From the NCBI RefSeq assembly GCF_024266585.1, contig NZ_CP100647.1, forward strand, positions 124,001 through 188,000: a stretch of 64,000 nt of DNA. The letters are read 5' to 3'. Under the pieces are notes generated by a model that was given only the letters and a program-made list of their open reading frames with translations, had not been told where the DNA came from and did not search any database. The stretch comes from Xanthomonas sacchari (GTDB lineage: Bacteria; Pseudomonadota; Gammaproteobacteria; Xanthomonadales; Xanthomonadaceae). This document shows, in pieces, positions 30,201 to 35,711 of this stretch; position 1 is the first letter of the stretch, and each line of letters starts with the position of its first letter. A program made the translations under genes and the position numbers.

Positions 30201-31569
30201 GCATGTCGGCATCGCTGCGCAGGCTCAGGTCGGTGCCGGCATCGAGCACGCCGGCCGCCTCGATCCGCGCCGCCTGGACCGTGAGGCGGCCGGCGCTCTG
30301 CACGATGCCGCCGCCCTGCAACCAGGCCGCCCCGGCCTGCAGCTGCGCCGCGCCGCCGGCGTAGGCGCTGCCGCTGCTGCGCAACGCACCGCTGGCGCCC
30401 AGCGCCAGGTCGCCGCCGCTGTAGAGGCTGCCGCCGGCGTCCAGTTCCGAGCCGAACAGGGTGATGGCGCCGGCGCTGCTGCGGCCGCTGTGCGTCAGTG
30501 CGCCGCTGGCCGCGGCATCGAGCGTGTCGTGGGCGATGGTGTCCCCGCTCAGGCTCAACTGCGCCGCGCGCAGGCGCACGCCGGCCTGCTGCGAGCCGAG
30601 CACGCCCTGCTGGCTCAGCGTGCCGGCCGCGTGCAGGTCGACGGCGTCGCGGGCCACCGCGGTGCCGCCGAGGCTGAGCTGGCCGGCGCTGTCGATCTGC
30701 AGGCTGCCGCTCTGCGCGGACAGGGTGCCGCGGCTGACCACGCCCACCCCCGCCTCGGTGGCGATCAGGCGGATGCGGTCGGCGTACATGCCGCCCAGGT
30801 ACGCCACGTCGATGCCGATCGCTGGCGGTGCGCCGTCGCTGCCCGGCAGCACGTCCAGCAGCATGCCGTCGTAGCCGATGCGCTGCGCGCCGGCGCTGGC
30901 CAGCAGGTCCTTGGCCCACACCGAACCGCCCACGCTTAACTGCCGCGACAGCAGGTCCAGGCGGTCGACGTTGTAGGCGTCCAGGCCGTTGCTGCCGACG
31001 CTCAGCGCGCCGCCGGTGATGGAGAAGCCGTTCAACGCGCCATCGGCGCCGAGCTGCGGCGTGCCGGTGGCCAGGGTCACGCGCGAGGTGTTGAGGAAGC
31101 CGCAACCGTCGCAGACGATGCCGTTGGGGTTGGCGATCACCAGCTGCGCCTTGGCTCCAGCGATCTCGGTATAGCCCTGCAGGCGGCTGGTGGTGGAGGT
31201 GACTTCGTTGAGGATCAGCGTGGCCGCGCCGCTGTTCTTGAGGTTGTCGTTGCCGGCGATGTAGCCGCCCAGTTCGGTCTTGGAGATCTGCGCGCTGTTG
31301 TTGAGGATCAGGCCGTTGCTGCCGACGTCGAAGCGCGAGTAGCGGTTGTGCGAGACCCCGCGCGCGTTGGGAGCGACGATGTCCACCACCGGCACGCCGT
31401 TGGCCGCGGCCTGCTGGCCGGGCTGGCGTCCATCCGGATTGGCGACCGGGGCGACCTGCGCGTACAGCGGGATTGAGGTCCAGGTGACCGTGCAGCACAG
31501 CAGCGCGGCGAGGCCGCGCTTGAGCGCGTCGATCAGGGGGTGGCGGCGGTCAGTACGGTCCGTGTGCAT
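15271..31569 (-). CDS. cdiA: CdiA contact-dependent growth inhibition effector (giant filamentous haemagglutinin)
   Basis: 5,432 aa from the ATG at 31569 (an earlier in-frame ATG at 31608 adds 13 residues). Basic N-terminus and signal peptide (LKRGLAALLCCTVTWTSIPL, then YAQ). The TPS/haemagglutination domain carries IANPNGIVCDGCGFLNTSRV. Residues ~595-2150 form six ~259-aa repeats. A conserved mid-protein CdiA block (YLIETDPRFVDYNNFISSDY, then LGDGFYEQRLVLDQITQLTG) lies near residue 3380-3510. FHA-2-type repeats follow (AGRDLSLAGTTVQAGN). The PT-VENN region ends NAAENN at residue ~5077 (numbering from 31608), followed by a ~215-aa pretoxin. The last ~155 aa (from FGQTSVD) resemble polymorphic toxin type 17 (GPNNGYIDRFGNEWTKGPSR, then FEWDVQLS, then HLNVSLDGRITHK), thought to be an RNase. 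It is exported by CdiB and delivers the C-terminal toxin to neighbours by contact. Confidence 0.92.
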   Translation of the reverse strand: MHTDRTDRRHPLIDALKRGLAALLCCTVTWTSIPLYAQVAPVANPDGRQPGQQAAANGVPVVDIVAPNARGVSHNRYSRFDVGSNGLILNNSAQISKTELGGYIAGNDNLKNSGAATLILNEVTSTTSRLQGYTEIAGAKAQLVIANPNGIVCDGCGFLNTSRVTLATGTPQLGADGALNGFSITGGALSVGSNGLDAYNVDRLDLLSRQLSVGGSVWAKDLLASAGAQRIGYDGMLLDVLPGSDGAPPAIGIDVAYLGGMYADRIRLIATEAGVGVVSRGTLSAQSGSLQIDSAGQLSLGGTAVARDAVDLHAAGTLSQQGVLGSQQAGVRLRAAQLSLSGDTIAHDTLDAAASGALTHSGRSSAGAITLFGSELDAGGSLYSGGDLALGASGALRSSGSAYAGGAAQLQAGAAWLQGGGIVQSAGRLTVQAARIEAAGVLDAGTDLSLRSDADMRLSGLAQSWQDASVQAGGRLDTLGQLSAGGRLDLAAASIGNAAGAVVSAGGDIAVATPGALDNAGTLYAGRDLRIDAASVGNSGGSYAGRNATLATTAALSNSGSLVAGAALSVDAAQLRSSGELGSQGGDVALRSRGDLALTGQVAAKGALSAQAGGALLQSGTLGAGSAQLQAAGDATLDGVVRTDGDLQLSADGQLRSSATLAAGGNATLHAQGALAQRGQVQTGGALALDGASIAQAGVLDAGTTLALRSANDLQLAGTVQSRGDLVLTSAGVLQNQAQVVAGSALSANAGTLSNAAGGSLSALGDASLTSASALSNDGQLYAGGALRLRAGSLAQTGSANAGTTLTLTVDGAVANQGDLVGGGDVQVEAGSLVSSGQLGSQQGQVALNSRGDVQLDGVVAAAGALQAQALGDLQQRGSLRAAGVQLNAAGNLDVAGTVQSSDTLQLQAQRALRVDGQASASGALGVSAASVALGTGALLQSAAALQVDSAALDSQGTLDAGTDLRLHSTGDLTLAGIAQAGRDVAVLADGNLDTQAKVFAGRALQLSAASASNQAQGQLLAQDALDTNVQGSFDNAGLVQAGQAASLNVGSLQQSGRTYAGDTLTVQAATALGNTGDLIGKRDVAITAGSVASSGQLGSQDGQLSVTSAGDLQLDGTQIAGTALHLQAAGDLLHGGTSKAQSVQLDAGRDLSLAGTVQSASTLQAQAQRALSVDGQALATGDLQLQGTSVATGSAAVLQSTAGAIALQGGSLDSQGTLDAATDLTVHSQDALRLAGIAQGGNDVRLSAAGAFDNSARVVAGRDLQVQAASAVNRAAGMLAAGRGLDLHVDGLLDNAGLLRGEQALQLQAGSLQHSGTLSTGQALTLRSSGAMDNRGNVIAGGDLLVDVGSLGNSGQLGSQNGQVTLTSQGDLTLGGSVIAAQALNATALGDLRLDGAAKARAIALSGRDVGVAGALQSATGATLQAQRALSVDGQALAAGDLQLQGASVATGSAAILQSTAGAITLQGGAIDSRGTLDAATDLTLRSDGTLALAGVAQAGRDVALTAGTQLTNAGQVLAGRDLSVAASGITNVTGTSLAARGALGLTTAGTLANAGTLQSGQAMTLDVGTLQHSGQAYAGDTLSLRASGAIDSQGDLIAKRDLQLDAARIASTGQLGSQNGQVTLTSQGDLQLGGSVIAAQALNATALGDLRLDGAAKAGSIALSGRDVGITGTLQSAADLALQAQRALSVDGQALAAGSMQLSGATLATGSNAILQSTAGAITLQGGNLDSRGTLDAATDLTLRSDGTLALAGVAQGGRDVAFTAGTQLTNAGQVLAGRDLTVTAAGIANATGASLGARGALGLTTAGTLANAGTLQSGQAMTLDVGTLQHSGQAYAGDALTLHASGAIDSQGDLIAKRDLQLDAARIASTGQLGSQNGQVTLTSQGDLQLGGTVAAATGFSAQAQGDLLQAGTLSAQALDLRAGRDLTLGGQLATTQGLQAQAQRDLHVDGSLSAGQDATLQAGRTLGSGSQSVLHSAGALRLSGAAIDSQGTVDAGTTLAMTSTGDLALGGPVQAASTVDLRATGALNNAAQVVAGTDLSLTAASANNSGSGMLAALGNGTFTVSGLLSNAGALRARQRLQLDVGSLQQTGRSYGVQRLALTANGAVDNRGDLIAGNALRVQAASVASSGQLGSETGDVALVSQGDLNLGGTLASAGAFSAQAGGTLTQNGALSAATTLQLQSHGDLTVAGTLNANQVVLGSDAGVLQRGTVSGADIALQGQRIDNAGQTLSSGNLRLSGGSVAIGGVAAAGVRSDGSLGNSGSLTLHVDGTLSASGRLIAAGNLAADAAQLALAGSTTRVGGNATLTASGDADHRGADLLAGGLLTVRAGGALDNSALNGVSGQLQAAGLDLGVATLRNGNGSLVQSGSGTTRLAIGGTFDNGGGRLVSNGSDLQLSAASINNAQGRIEHAGGGTFTVSSTGALGNAGGRILTQGQLQLSAGSTLDNQGGTIAAAGDASVTAAGLGNVGGNVSARGLTLQLGNGALDNRSGVLQAAGGSLVLRADSLDNRSGTLQAVSVNGAGGDLRADLAHALTNDGGLLGASTDLTLGAENVSNAAGTVQAGRDLALTARGQLDNHQSGRIGAARDLTVAVSGALLNSGGQLDSGNAMTLSGGRIDNSQGSIVNNGGGLTRLTTGGELRNVGGSLGGRGSVVLDAASIANGSGHLVAGGDLVANTNALDNQGGSVYAGGSMLLQRNGASLDNRNGKIKAEQAVRLSLQSLSNSGGQIGAGSSAGGAGDVVIDTVGFDGGGSILGQNLLDLTIRSDYTHRAGADITSNGDFRLAVGGNFVNASTLQAGRSLGINAGSINNLAGAAMRSGNVQLNTGGSVGNAGDISASGNLQITAGSVANTGSVVGGNVLVDTGTLVNGADLGGATDNAAYGSALIGATNGMTLLVRDQLVNRDAKIFSLGNIAIGAARDGNGTLTARTGTLDNVSGSIEADGSILIAANQINNRRRAITTATSAMTADERAAANQAMPEQELRNDPEPSGHRGHNLGLFRTFDAQSRERVTAASAEGRIVAGGNVALSGSVANTASTIAAGGGLWVNQQGVSGLADGMIGGSESVLNQALALQQTVNYTDTEYTDSPRSRPCTVSPGKKVCSIDDNEEQAGSGSIGGTQATVVATGTLQNTYVALAANMTGGQGVAINGATISNGAVGSDGRSISGAAFNATQGATLNRRGTQSASGAGNTAVQAQTAAATGGASVGNRITAAGLGQIRIDDGQRNLVGTADASAATVQAQGVQTALTGASAVNASQVQAGSVQAQLGGAGSGSRSQVQAGTAQAVLTAGTVPGQYQQIDPGTGQVPQVVGGVGAPLGNIVLPMGGLYRLVGSNGASVSTLGRAANGLGGVNASNGASGRRYLIETDPRFVDYNNFISSDYLLDKLGVDPQWTQTRLGDGFYEQRLVLDQITQLTGRRYLGNYADGVAQYRALLDGGVAEASALHLSVGVALTADQVAALTHDIVWMVEQEVQGQKVLVPVVYLASKTALTLRSDGALLAGGVGDTVLNATAGLTNTGTISGANVSATAGNLLNQGRIVSSGTVALQAKQDLLNLGGQIAGRDVLLSAGRDLTSSTSGDAMNGRSSIVAQDNLLLTAGRDISLTGTTVQAGNNAALQAGRDLSLAGTTVQAGNSAALQAGNNLTLQPTALRNESGLTRGGDSTSLTVGNNLSLQAGNDLQLHGVAIAAGGDAALQAGHDLSLTPVTDANGKATVRTSIATGGSLQLAAGNDLTIRQAQVKADGNLIAAAGHDLNVTSVLGDSRTVTDQTRQGKTRVVTTTTTQDIDQQALTAGGNLVLSAGHDVNLTAAKLDAGNGLAVFAGNDLNSTTLTTVDSSTTLETRKRFKQTTSTRDETVHGTAFTAGGDIALQSGHDVNLAAANVFTDKGALSLSAGNDVNLLAAQEQHDAVQDMQKKKKGFLSSKTTTTHDEWHDSLAVGTSLDAGSVQIKAGNDIAVVGSTVLAQQDARLMAGNDVAIVSAQDQSSEAHSSAQKKSGFSASFSGGVASLGYGKSRSSSDSSTESTTQVASAVGAKNGNLLISAGDQLTIGASDVAAGKDLTLAAKDIALLAAQDTVDNQSNQSSKSSGFSIGVTYDPAAAYRSARDSATSNMPDSGSTMGKLSRRAEGDTAGTAAALTPVVIQAGSHRSTAGQNDSTSTARVSQVSAGGNLTLLASDGSITSQGTQLSAEGNALLLASQNIDLGVAHTTASSGNDSRGKGWSFNNATGLPFGNYNQKGNGNGQTDTITGTQLSVGGNASLSTTKGDITLTASNVAAQGNVAMHAAGDLTIQSGQDTAGNANVSDNKTIGTVVISDTERFSGYHTEKHRDDNATVTQVASSVGSLGGNVNLSAGGTYTQSASNVVAAKDVDVTAASIQLLTANDSHAASSQDDTLKIGAFARVKSPLIDLINNVDAARNFDGRLSAMQGMAAAANGYQTASAISSMAGGAGSGALVSVEAGVGYATSTEKYKAGSQTAQGSTISGGGNVSLTSTNGDLHVVQGNLKAGDTLSLDAARDLVLEAGKSSGSEQSKGSNAGLEVGVGASVGAQTGVYAYAQASVGSHSSNADSATWKNTELAAQNISLTSKGDTTLRGAVAKADRIDVQTGGDLTIESLQDTSNIQSKESGYGGRIQVSFGTAWDASGYASTAKANGNSTGVIEQSGLFAGKGGYHVDAGNVNLVGGAIASTNADNSELTATSLTFSDLQNRMGYSASSGSLAGGFGSSGTPATDANGNPVAVSAGDQAKNIGSNIANGNYGAVNSGGLGGGLPMSQSGNDSTTTRATLTEGNITIGGKRTTAAETGINTDASKANEALAMLPDVRKVLAEQQAMGAAAGTVLETSRQVAGDIAANAAKKTAEARGAYLEGLNGDQQAAFAKLDPTQQQDLLLSQSAAYRDAYTSQTQWGTGGEYSRALQAVTTALVGGVSGQSGTQVASNALAPYAAQLIGQTFDANHGSDPNAAAQLLSHALLGAVLAEANGSSGAGGALAGAGGEAAAQYLTKTLYGADTKPSDLSEQDKQTILALSQAVGALVGGMTGGSLSDAAVGSMVAKNAAENNFLGDEQKKQLEALRAKAKSGELTAQEARDLVILDVSDQVSDGLLQEYRSGEQLTAAQMQDLQTYLGAYAAQNGADAAWELVRNGPSPSYGYPYAGLSSDKRDYVDANFTWRDMLVGHDKSVNEQAFVDARNKSGLYYNTAPNESLTPSGMQFSNNMAILDTLGNSAAAGLAYLGATAVGASDSTRNALTLTVGQLAEIGSAFVLPKTGISPIFGQTSVDALPFKNLPPISAVVDEEAVALNSGKQSNLGNNQIFRYVDEPPFDPSGSAGSAKVWSMKGRIKYVDLPVQGKIRYVPPQNYDPSSPLPRGPNNGYIDRFGNEWTKGPSRTEGQTFEWDVQLSRTGKSQLGWATRDGSHLNVSLDGRITHK
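25162..29827. repeat. Six tandem ~777-bp repeats inside cdiA
   Basis: The segment starting at a 'GSQxGxVxLxSxGDL' motif recurs every ~777 bp (259 codons) six times, with a partial seventh (GSETGDVALVSQGDL) at the low-coordinate end. For example GTCCCCACGTCCAGGGTCAT occurs at 26081 and 26858, exactly 777 bp apart. The two central units (GSQNGQVTLTSQGDL with SVIAAQALNATALGDLRLDG) are nearly identical, while the outer ones have diverged. Each unit encodes FHA-1-type beta-helix turns, so copy number would set the length of the CdiA filament. Confidence 0.85.
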
Positions 31570-31642
31570 CGTCGTCGTCTCTTTTGTGCCGCCAGCGGCG
31601 GCAAACACATTGCGATCCCTGCCGCCGAACGGCGGCAGCGAT

Positions 31643-33346
31643 TCAGAACTGGTAGATCAGGCGCACGCCGTAGGCCGGCTGCGCGCTGTGGAAGTCGCGC
31701 GGCGCGTGCAGGTCCCAACCGGCAAAGCCATCCCAACTGAGCCCGCCGTGCGCGCCACGCACGCCGGCGAAGCCACCGACCAGGCTGCGCCCGGCCTGCG
31801 CGTCGGCGCTGGGGCCGGCGATGCGGCCGGCATCCACGCCCAGGTACGGGGTGATGCCCAGGCGCTGCAGCGGCAGGTTGAGGGTGTTGCGCCAGTACGC
31901 GCCGCGCTCGGCGCCGAGGGTGCGTTCGCCGTCGAAGCCGCGCACGCTGTAGCGCCCGCCCAGGGTGATGAACTCCGAGCCGAGCAACAGCTGCGGCGAG
32001 GTCTGGGCGTGCAGGCTGCTGTCCCAGCTCAGCGCCACCGGGCCCAGCGTGAACGGCAGGCCGGCGCTGATATCGAGGGTGGTGACCCCGTAGCGATAGC
32101 CGGGGAAGCCCACCGCCGGGTCGTAGCCGGTCCACTGCCCGTCGAACCACGGGGTGCCGCGGCGGTGGCCCAGGCGCGTGTCCAGTTGCAGCTTGCCCAG
32201 GTAGTGGCGGTGGCTGAGGTAGAGCTCGGCGCTGGTGGTGTGGCGGCGCTGGATGCCGATCTCCACCCCGTCCAGGTAGCTGCGCGCCGCGCGCTTGGCC
32301 ACCACCATGCCCAGCGTGGTCTTGCTGGTGCCGGTGCGGTGGATCACCCGCTGCAGATCCAGCTGTGCGCTGTCGGAGTTGCCGCTGGACTGGAAGCTCT
32401 GGCGGAAGCCGTCCACCCGCTGGTGGTAGCGGTACGACGACAGCGACAGGGAGAACGTCCACCAGCCCCACGGCACGCTGTAGGACAGGCTGTTGCCGCG
32501 GGTGCCGCGCTCGGCGCCGTCGTCGACCAGGTCGTGGGTGTAGCCGATCGAGAGCAGGTCGTTGATGCCCAGCGGCGCGTCCAATGCGAAATCGACGCCG
32601 CCCTGGTAGCGGCCGGTCGCCTGCACGCCGGAGTCGTCGGCGTTGAGCACCGCGCGCCAGCGCCGGCTGCGCTGCACGGTGATCAGCAGATCCGACTCGC
32701 CCGGCTGCTCGCCCGGGGCGATGTCGATCTTGGCGTCCTGCGAGGGCACCCGCTTGAACTGCTCCACGCCCTGTTCGATCGCGCGCAGGTCGAGCACATC
32801 GCCCGGCCGCAGCGGCAGCGCCCCGCGCCAGAACACGCGCCCGTCCGCCGACTGCACCCGCACCTGGCGCAGCCGTCCGGGCAGCAACTCGAACCGCAAC
32901 TGCCCGCTGGACAGGTCCTGCGCCGGCACGCCCAGGCGGGTGGTGACGAAGCCGCGCGCGACCAACTGGTCCAGCGCGCGGCGGCGGATCAGGTCGATGC
33001 CGGCCGTGCCGATGCAGCGGCCCTCGTAGCGGCGCAGCCACCGCCACAGCCAGGCGAAGCGCGCCGCGTCCGGGCCGGCGCCGCTGAGGCGGATGTGCTG
33101 GATCGGGAAGCACAGGGCTTCGGTCGGCAAGCTGGTGCTGTGCATGTCCGCCGGCGCTTCGGCCTGGCGCGGGCCGGCGAACGGCGCCTGCCGGTCCTGC
33201 TCCTGCTGCCGCTGCACCTGCTCGGCCTGGCGCAGTTGTTCCTGGCGGTCGAGCGTGGTCGGTTCCTGCGCCCAGGCCGCACAGCTCCAGCCCAGCACGC
33301 ACGCCGTCACAACGCCCCGAGAAGCTCCCTTTCTCCAGCTACGCAC
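31643..33346 (-). CDS. cdiB: CdiB, two-partner secretion outer-membrane transporter (ShlB/FhaC family)
   Basis: 567 aa from the GTG at 33346, which has AGGGG 8 nt upstream and places a signal peptide (RKGASRGVVTACVLGWSCAA, then WAQ) at the N-terminus; the frame is open to 33523 without a better start. A Gln/Arg-rich linker follows (QEQLRQAEQVQRQQEQDRQ), then two POTRA domains (CFPIQHIRLSG, and the ShlB-type LLPGRLRQVRVQSADG). A 16-strand barrel contains the conserved YSVRGFDGE loop-6 motif and ends with an aromatic C-terminus (GVRLIYQF). It translocates CdiA across the outer membrane. The cdiA start is 73 nt downstream, so cdiB-cdiA-cdiI is an operon of the cdiBAI order. Confidence 0.93.
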   Translation of the reverse strand: MRSWRKGASRGVVTACVLGWSCAAWAQEPTTLDRQEQLRQAEQVQRQQEQDRQAPFAGPRQAEAPADMHSTSLPTEALCFPIQHIRLSGAGPDAARFAWLWRWLRRYEGRCIGTAGIDLIRRRALDQLVARGFVTTRLGVPAQDLSSGQLRFELLPGRLRQVRVQSADGRVFWRGALPLRPGDVLDLRAIEQGVEQFKRVPSQDAKIDIAPGEQPGESDLLITVQRSRRWRAVLNADDSGVQATGRYQGGVDFALDAPLGINDLLSIGYTHDLVDDGAERGTRGNSLSYSVPWGWWTFSLSLSSYRYHQRVDGFRQSFQSSGNSDSAQLDLQRVIHRTGTSKTTLGMVVAKRAARSYLDGVEIGIQRRHTTSAELYLSHRHYLGKLQLDTRLGHRRGTPWFDGQWTGYDPAVGFPGYRYGVTTLDISAGLPFTLGPVALSWDSSLHAQTSPQLLLGSEFITLGGRYSVRGFDGERTLGAERGAYWRNTLNLPLQRLGITPYLGVDAGRIAGPSADAQAGRSLVGGFAGVRGAHGGLSWDGFAGWDLHAPRDFHSAQPAYGVRLIYQF

Positions 33347-33476
33347 TGCTACATCCCCTGTCACGCTTCCGGCGTTTCCCTGCACGCAGGGCACGATCGC
33401 ATCCCGGCGCCTGGGCGCCGCATTTTGCGGGTGTTTGGTGAACGAAGTCTGGTTCAAACCACAGCGAGGGAGCATC

Positions 33477-33535
33477 GGGAATCTCCCCACGTGATGTCGG
33501 GAAATTCCCTTCATCCCAAGCACTTACGTGATGTC
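33477..33535. promoter_or_regulatory. Repeated palindrome/direct-repeat motifs upstream of cdiB
   Basis: GGGAATCTCCC (33477-33487) and the perfect palindrome GGGAAATTCCC (33499-33509) are each followed by ACGTGATGTC (33489-33498 and 33526-33535). This paired arrangement sits 130-190 bp upstream of the cdiB start, where a promoter for the whole CDI operon is expected. It may be a binding region for an unknown regulator. No convincing -10/-35 pair was picked out. Confidence 0.4.
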
Positions 33536-33861
33536 TGCCGGATTTTATGGCGATGGCCGTCACGCACTCCGCCGAGGCCTTGGCCGGTGTGTGCGCAGCG
33601 GCATGTCGCACCGAACGCGGCAGGCCCTCGTCCACCTGCCAGGCCTTGCCCTGCGAGGCCGCCCCGCTGTGGTGCCGGCGCAGCGATGGCGCCGACACCG
33701 GCACCGACACGCTGCAGACCGCCATCGCGCCCCCGGACCGAAACAGCCTGGACGATCGCAGCGCGCGGGCTGCCGCCCGTTGCGCAGCCGTACCGGACGC
33801 CCGGCGCCTGTCATCGCAACCGGCTAAAATCCGCGTTCATTTGCCTAGGTTCCCGCGCCCG

Positions 33862-34773
33862 ATGACTCCGATCGCCCGCACCGCACTGGCCTGCGCCGTG
33901 CTCGCCCTGTCCGCCTGCAAGCCGCAGGCACAGGTGACCGACTCCGCCGCCAAGCCGGCCGCCACTGCCGCCGCCGCGTCAACAGCGGCCACCCCGGGCG
34001 CCGCCGACGACAACCTCAACGCGGTGCTGTGGATGCAGCGCTCGGCCGAGTACCGGGCGCTGACCGAACAGACCTACCGTGCCGCTGCCGATCGCCTGGA
34101 TGCGGCGCTGAAGGAACCGAACTGGGACGCGCTGGTGCCGGAGGAGCGCGGCAACGCCGCGGCCGGGCTGAAGCCGGCGGTGGTGATGGACGTGGACGAG
34201 ACGGTGCTGGACAACTCGCCGTACCAGGCGCGGCTGATCCGCAACGGCAAGGAATACGACGAGGTCAGCTGGGACCAGTGGGTCGCCGAGAAGAAGGCCA
34301 AGCCGATCCCCGGCGTGGTCGATTTCGCCAAGGCCGCCACCGCCAAGGGCGTCACCGTGCTGTACGTGACCAACCGCGCCGTGCACCTCACCGATGCGAC
34401 CCTGGCCAACCTGCGCAGCGCCGGCCTGCCGGTGGCCGACAACAGCGTGCTGCTGGGCCTGGGCACGGTGGTCAAGGATTGCGAGCAGAACGGCTCGGAG
34501 AAGAACTGCCGGCGCAAGCTGGTCGGCCAGCAGTACCGCGTGCTGATGCAGTTCGGCGACCAGCTCGGCGACTTCGCGCAGGTGGTGGCCAACACCCCGG
34601 AAGGTCGCGCGCAGTTGCTGCAGCAGTACCACGACTGGTTCGGCGAGCGCTGGTGGATGCTGCCCAACCCCAGCTACGGCTCCTGGGAACCGGCACTGTT
34701 CAACAACGACTTCGCCCAGTCGCGGGCCGCGCGCCACCAGGCCAAGGTGCAGGCGCTGGAGCTGGCGCAGTGA
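33862..34773 (+). CDS. 5'-nucleotidase, lipoprotein e(P4)-type acid phosphatase (HAD superfamily)
   Basis: 303 aa from the ATG at 33862. Lipoprotein signal [13 protein letters not shown] with a lipobox cysteine, then an Ala/Thr-rich linker. HAD motif I is DVDETVLDN (Asp110 and Asp112 are the nucleophile and general acid). Other family features are [16 protein letters not shown] near the N-terminus, [10 protein letters not shown] (motif II region, Thr-Asn) and [13 protein letters not shown] near the C-terminus. Family members dephosphorylate nucleotides such as NMN or NADP-derived nucleotides at the outer membrane to allow nucleoside uptake. Its stop overlaps the pyrF GTG start (GTGA), so it shares a transcript with a pyrimidine-synthesis gene. 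Confidence 0.9.
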   Translation: MTPIARTALACAVLALSACKPQAQVTDSAAKPAATAAAASTAATPGAADDNLNAVLWMQRSAEYRALTEQTYRAAADRLDAALKEPNWDALVPEERGNAAAGLKPAVVMDVDETVLDNSPYQARLIRNGKEYDEVSWDQWVAEKKAKPIPGVVDFAKAATAKGVTVLYVTNRAVHLTDATLANLRSAGLPVADNSVLLGLGTVVKDCEQNGSEKNCRRKLVGQQYRVLMQFGDQLGDFAQVVANTPEGRAQLLQQYHDWFGERWWMLPNPSYGSWEPALFNNDFAQSRAARHQAKVQALELAQ

Positions 34774-35504
34774 GCCGCGCGCCGCTGGCGCTGGCGCCGC
34801 GCGAGCGCCTGATCTTCGCCCTCGACGTGCCCGGGCGCCACGAGGCGCTGGAGTGGGTCGAGCGGCTCGGCGATGCGGTGGCGTTCTACAAGATCGGCAT
34901 GGAGCTGCTGGCCTCGGGCGAGTACTTCGATGTGCTGGACACGCTGGCCGGGCGCGGCAAGCGCGTGTTCGTGGATCTGAAGTTCTTCGACATCCCGGCC
35001 ACGGTGGGCGGGGTGATCCGGCGGCTGTCGCAGTGGCCGGTGGACTACTGCACCATCCACGGCTGGCACCCGGCGATGATGCAGGCCGCGGCCGAGGCCA
35101 ACGGCAGCGACATGCGCCTGCTGGCGGTGACCGTGCTGACCTCGATGGGCCGCGCCGACCTGGCATCGATGGGCATCGACCGCGCGCCCGAAGACGTGGT
35201 GGTGGAGCGCGCGCTGGCCGCGCAGGCCGCCGGCATCGACGGCGTGATCGCCTCCGGCCAGGAAGCGGCGCCGATCCGCCGCGCCACCGGCGCCGGGTTC
35301 TCCATCGTCTGCCCCGGCATCCGCCCCGGCGGCCCGGTCGGCGACGACCAGCAGCGCACCGTGGGCGTGGCCCAGGCCTTCGCCGACGGCGCCGACGCGA
35401 TCGTGGTCGGCCGGCCGATCCGCCAGGCCGCCGATCCGCGCGCCGCGGCCGAGGCGATCCAGCAGGAGATCGCGGCGACGCTGGATGGCCGCACCAGCGC
35501 CTGA
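34770..35504 (+). CDS. pyrF: Orotidine 5'-phosphate decarboxylase
   Basis: 244 aa, GTG start overlapping the previous stop by 4 nt. It catalyses OMP to UMP, the last step of de novo UMP synthesis, in the cytosol. The active-site block is present: LIFALDVPG (Asp), FYKIGMELL (Lys), [17 protein letters not shown] (the Asp-x-Lys-x-x-D catalytic set), then [22 protein letters not shown] (phosphate-binding) and DAIVVGRPI. Length and motifs are normal for the bacterial enzyme. The GTG start is weak, so translation is probably coupled to the phosphatase gene. Confidence 0.96.
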   Translation: MSRAPLALAPRERLIFALDVPGRHEALEWVERLGDAVAFYKIGMELLASGEYFDVLDTLAGRGKRVFVDLKFFDIPATVGGVIRRLSQWPVDYCTIHGWHPAMMQAAAEANGSDMRLLAVTVLTSMGRADLASMGIDRAPEDVVVERALAAQAAGIDGVIASGQEAAPIRRATGAGFSIVCPGIRPGGPVGDDQQRTVGVAQAFADGADAIVVGRPIRQAADPRAAAEAIQQEIAATLDGRTSA

Positions 35505-35552
35505 CCATTAAAATCAACAACTTGCGTGGTAATTATTAAACCATTGCATTAG

Positions 35553-35670
35553 CTTCGGCATGCCGGTAGCATGCCCAGCGTCCGGCCTTGCCGGAGATGT
35601 GCCAATACCGTTCTCCGGCTTCGGTCGGATTTGGAGAGGCCCGCGCCTGGTGCGCGTGGCCTCTTTTTTT
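35553..35670 (+). ncRNA. Candidate structured small RNA with intrinsic terminator
   Basis: Between pyrF and the convergent halogenase gene, ~115 nt fold into consecutive hairpins. GGCATGC/GCATGCC has a 5-nt loop (35557-35575). TCCGG/CCGGA follows (35581-35595). TCTCC/GGAGA encloses CCG-CGG (35612-35637). The last is the terminator below, which competes for GGAGA. Upstream is an A+T-rich stretch (35505-35550) with TTGCGT that could hold a promoter. No ORF fits. It may simply be the pyrF 3' UTR, but the run of hairpins before a strong terminator is more than a terminator needs. Confidence 0.4.
35636..35670 (+). terminator. Rho-independent terminator
   Basis: GAGGCC (35636-35641) pairs with GGCCTC (35658-35663), continued by CGCGC/GCGCG with a one-base bulge, and is followed by seven T residues (35664-35670). 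It terminates rightward transcription from pyrF or from the small-RNA candidate. Confidence 0.8.
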
Positions 35671-35693
35671 GCGCACGCGTTTTGCGCACGCGT

Positions 35694-35711
35694 GGCCCGC
35701 TCAGGCGGGCC
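35694..35711. promoter_or_regulatory. Hairpin enclosing the halogenase stop codon
   Basis: GGCCCGC (35694-35700) and GCGGGCC (35705-35711) form a perfect 7-bp stem with TCAG in the loop; TCA at 35701-35703 is the complement of the TGA stop. No T-tract follows on the minus strand, so it is more likely an mRNA 3'-end stabilising structure than a terminator. Next to it GCGCACGCG occurs twice in a row (35671-35692). Confidence 0.5.

Noticed and set aside
31569-31608. Upstream ATG of cdiA at 31608 as the true start
   Set aside because: The 13 extra residues precede a normal basic signal-peptide start at 31569; neither start has a strong ribosome-binding site, so the shorter form was chosen with some doubt.
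31346-33865. 839-codon plus-strand frame opposite cdiB
   Set aside because: cdiB has clear POTRA and barrel motifs on the minus strand; the antisense translation is low complexity.
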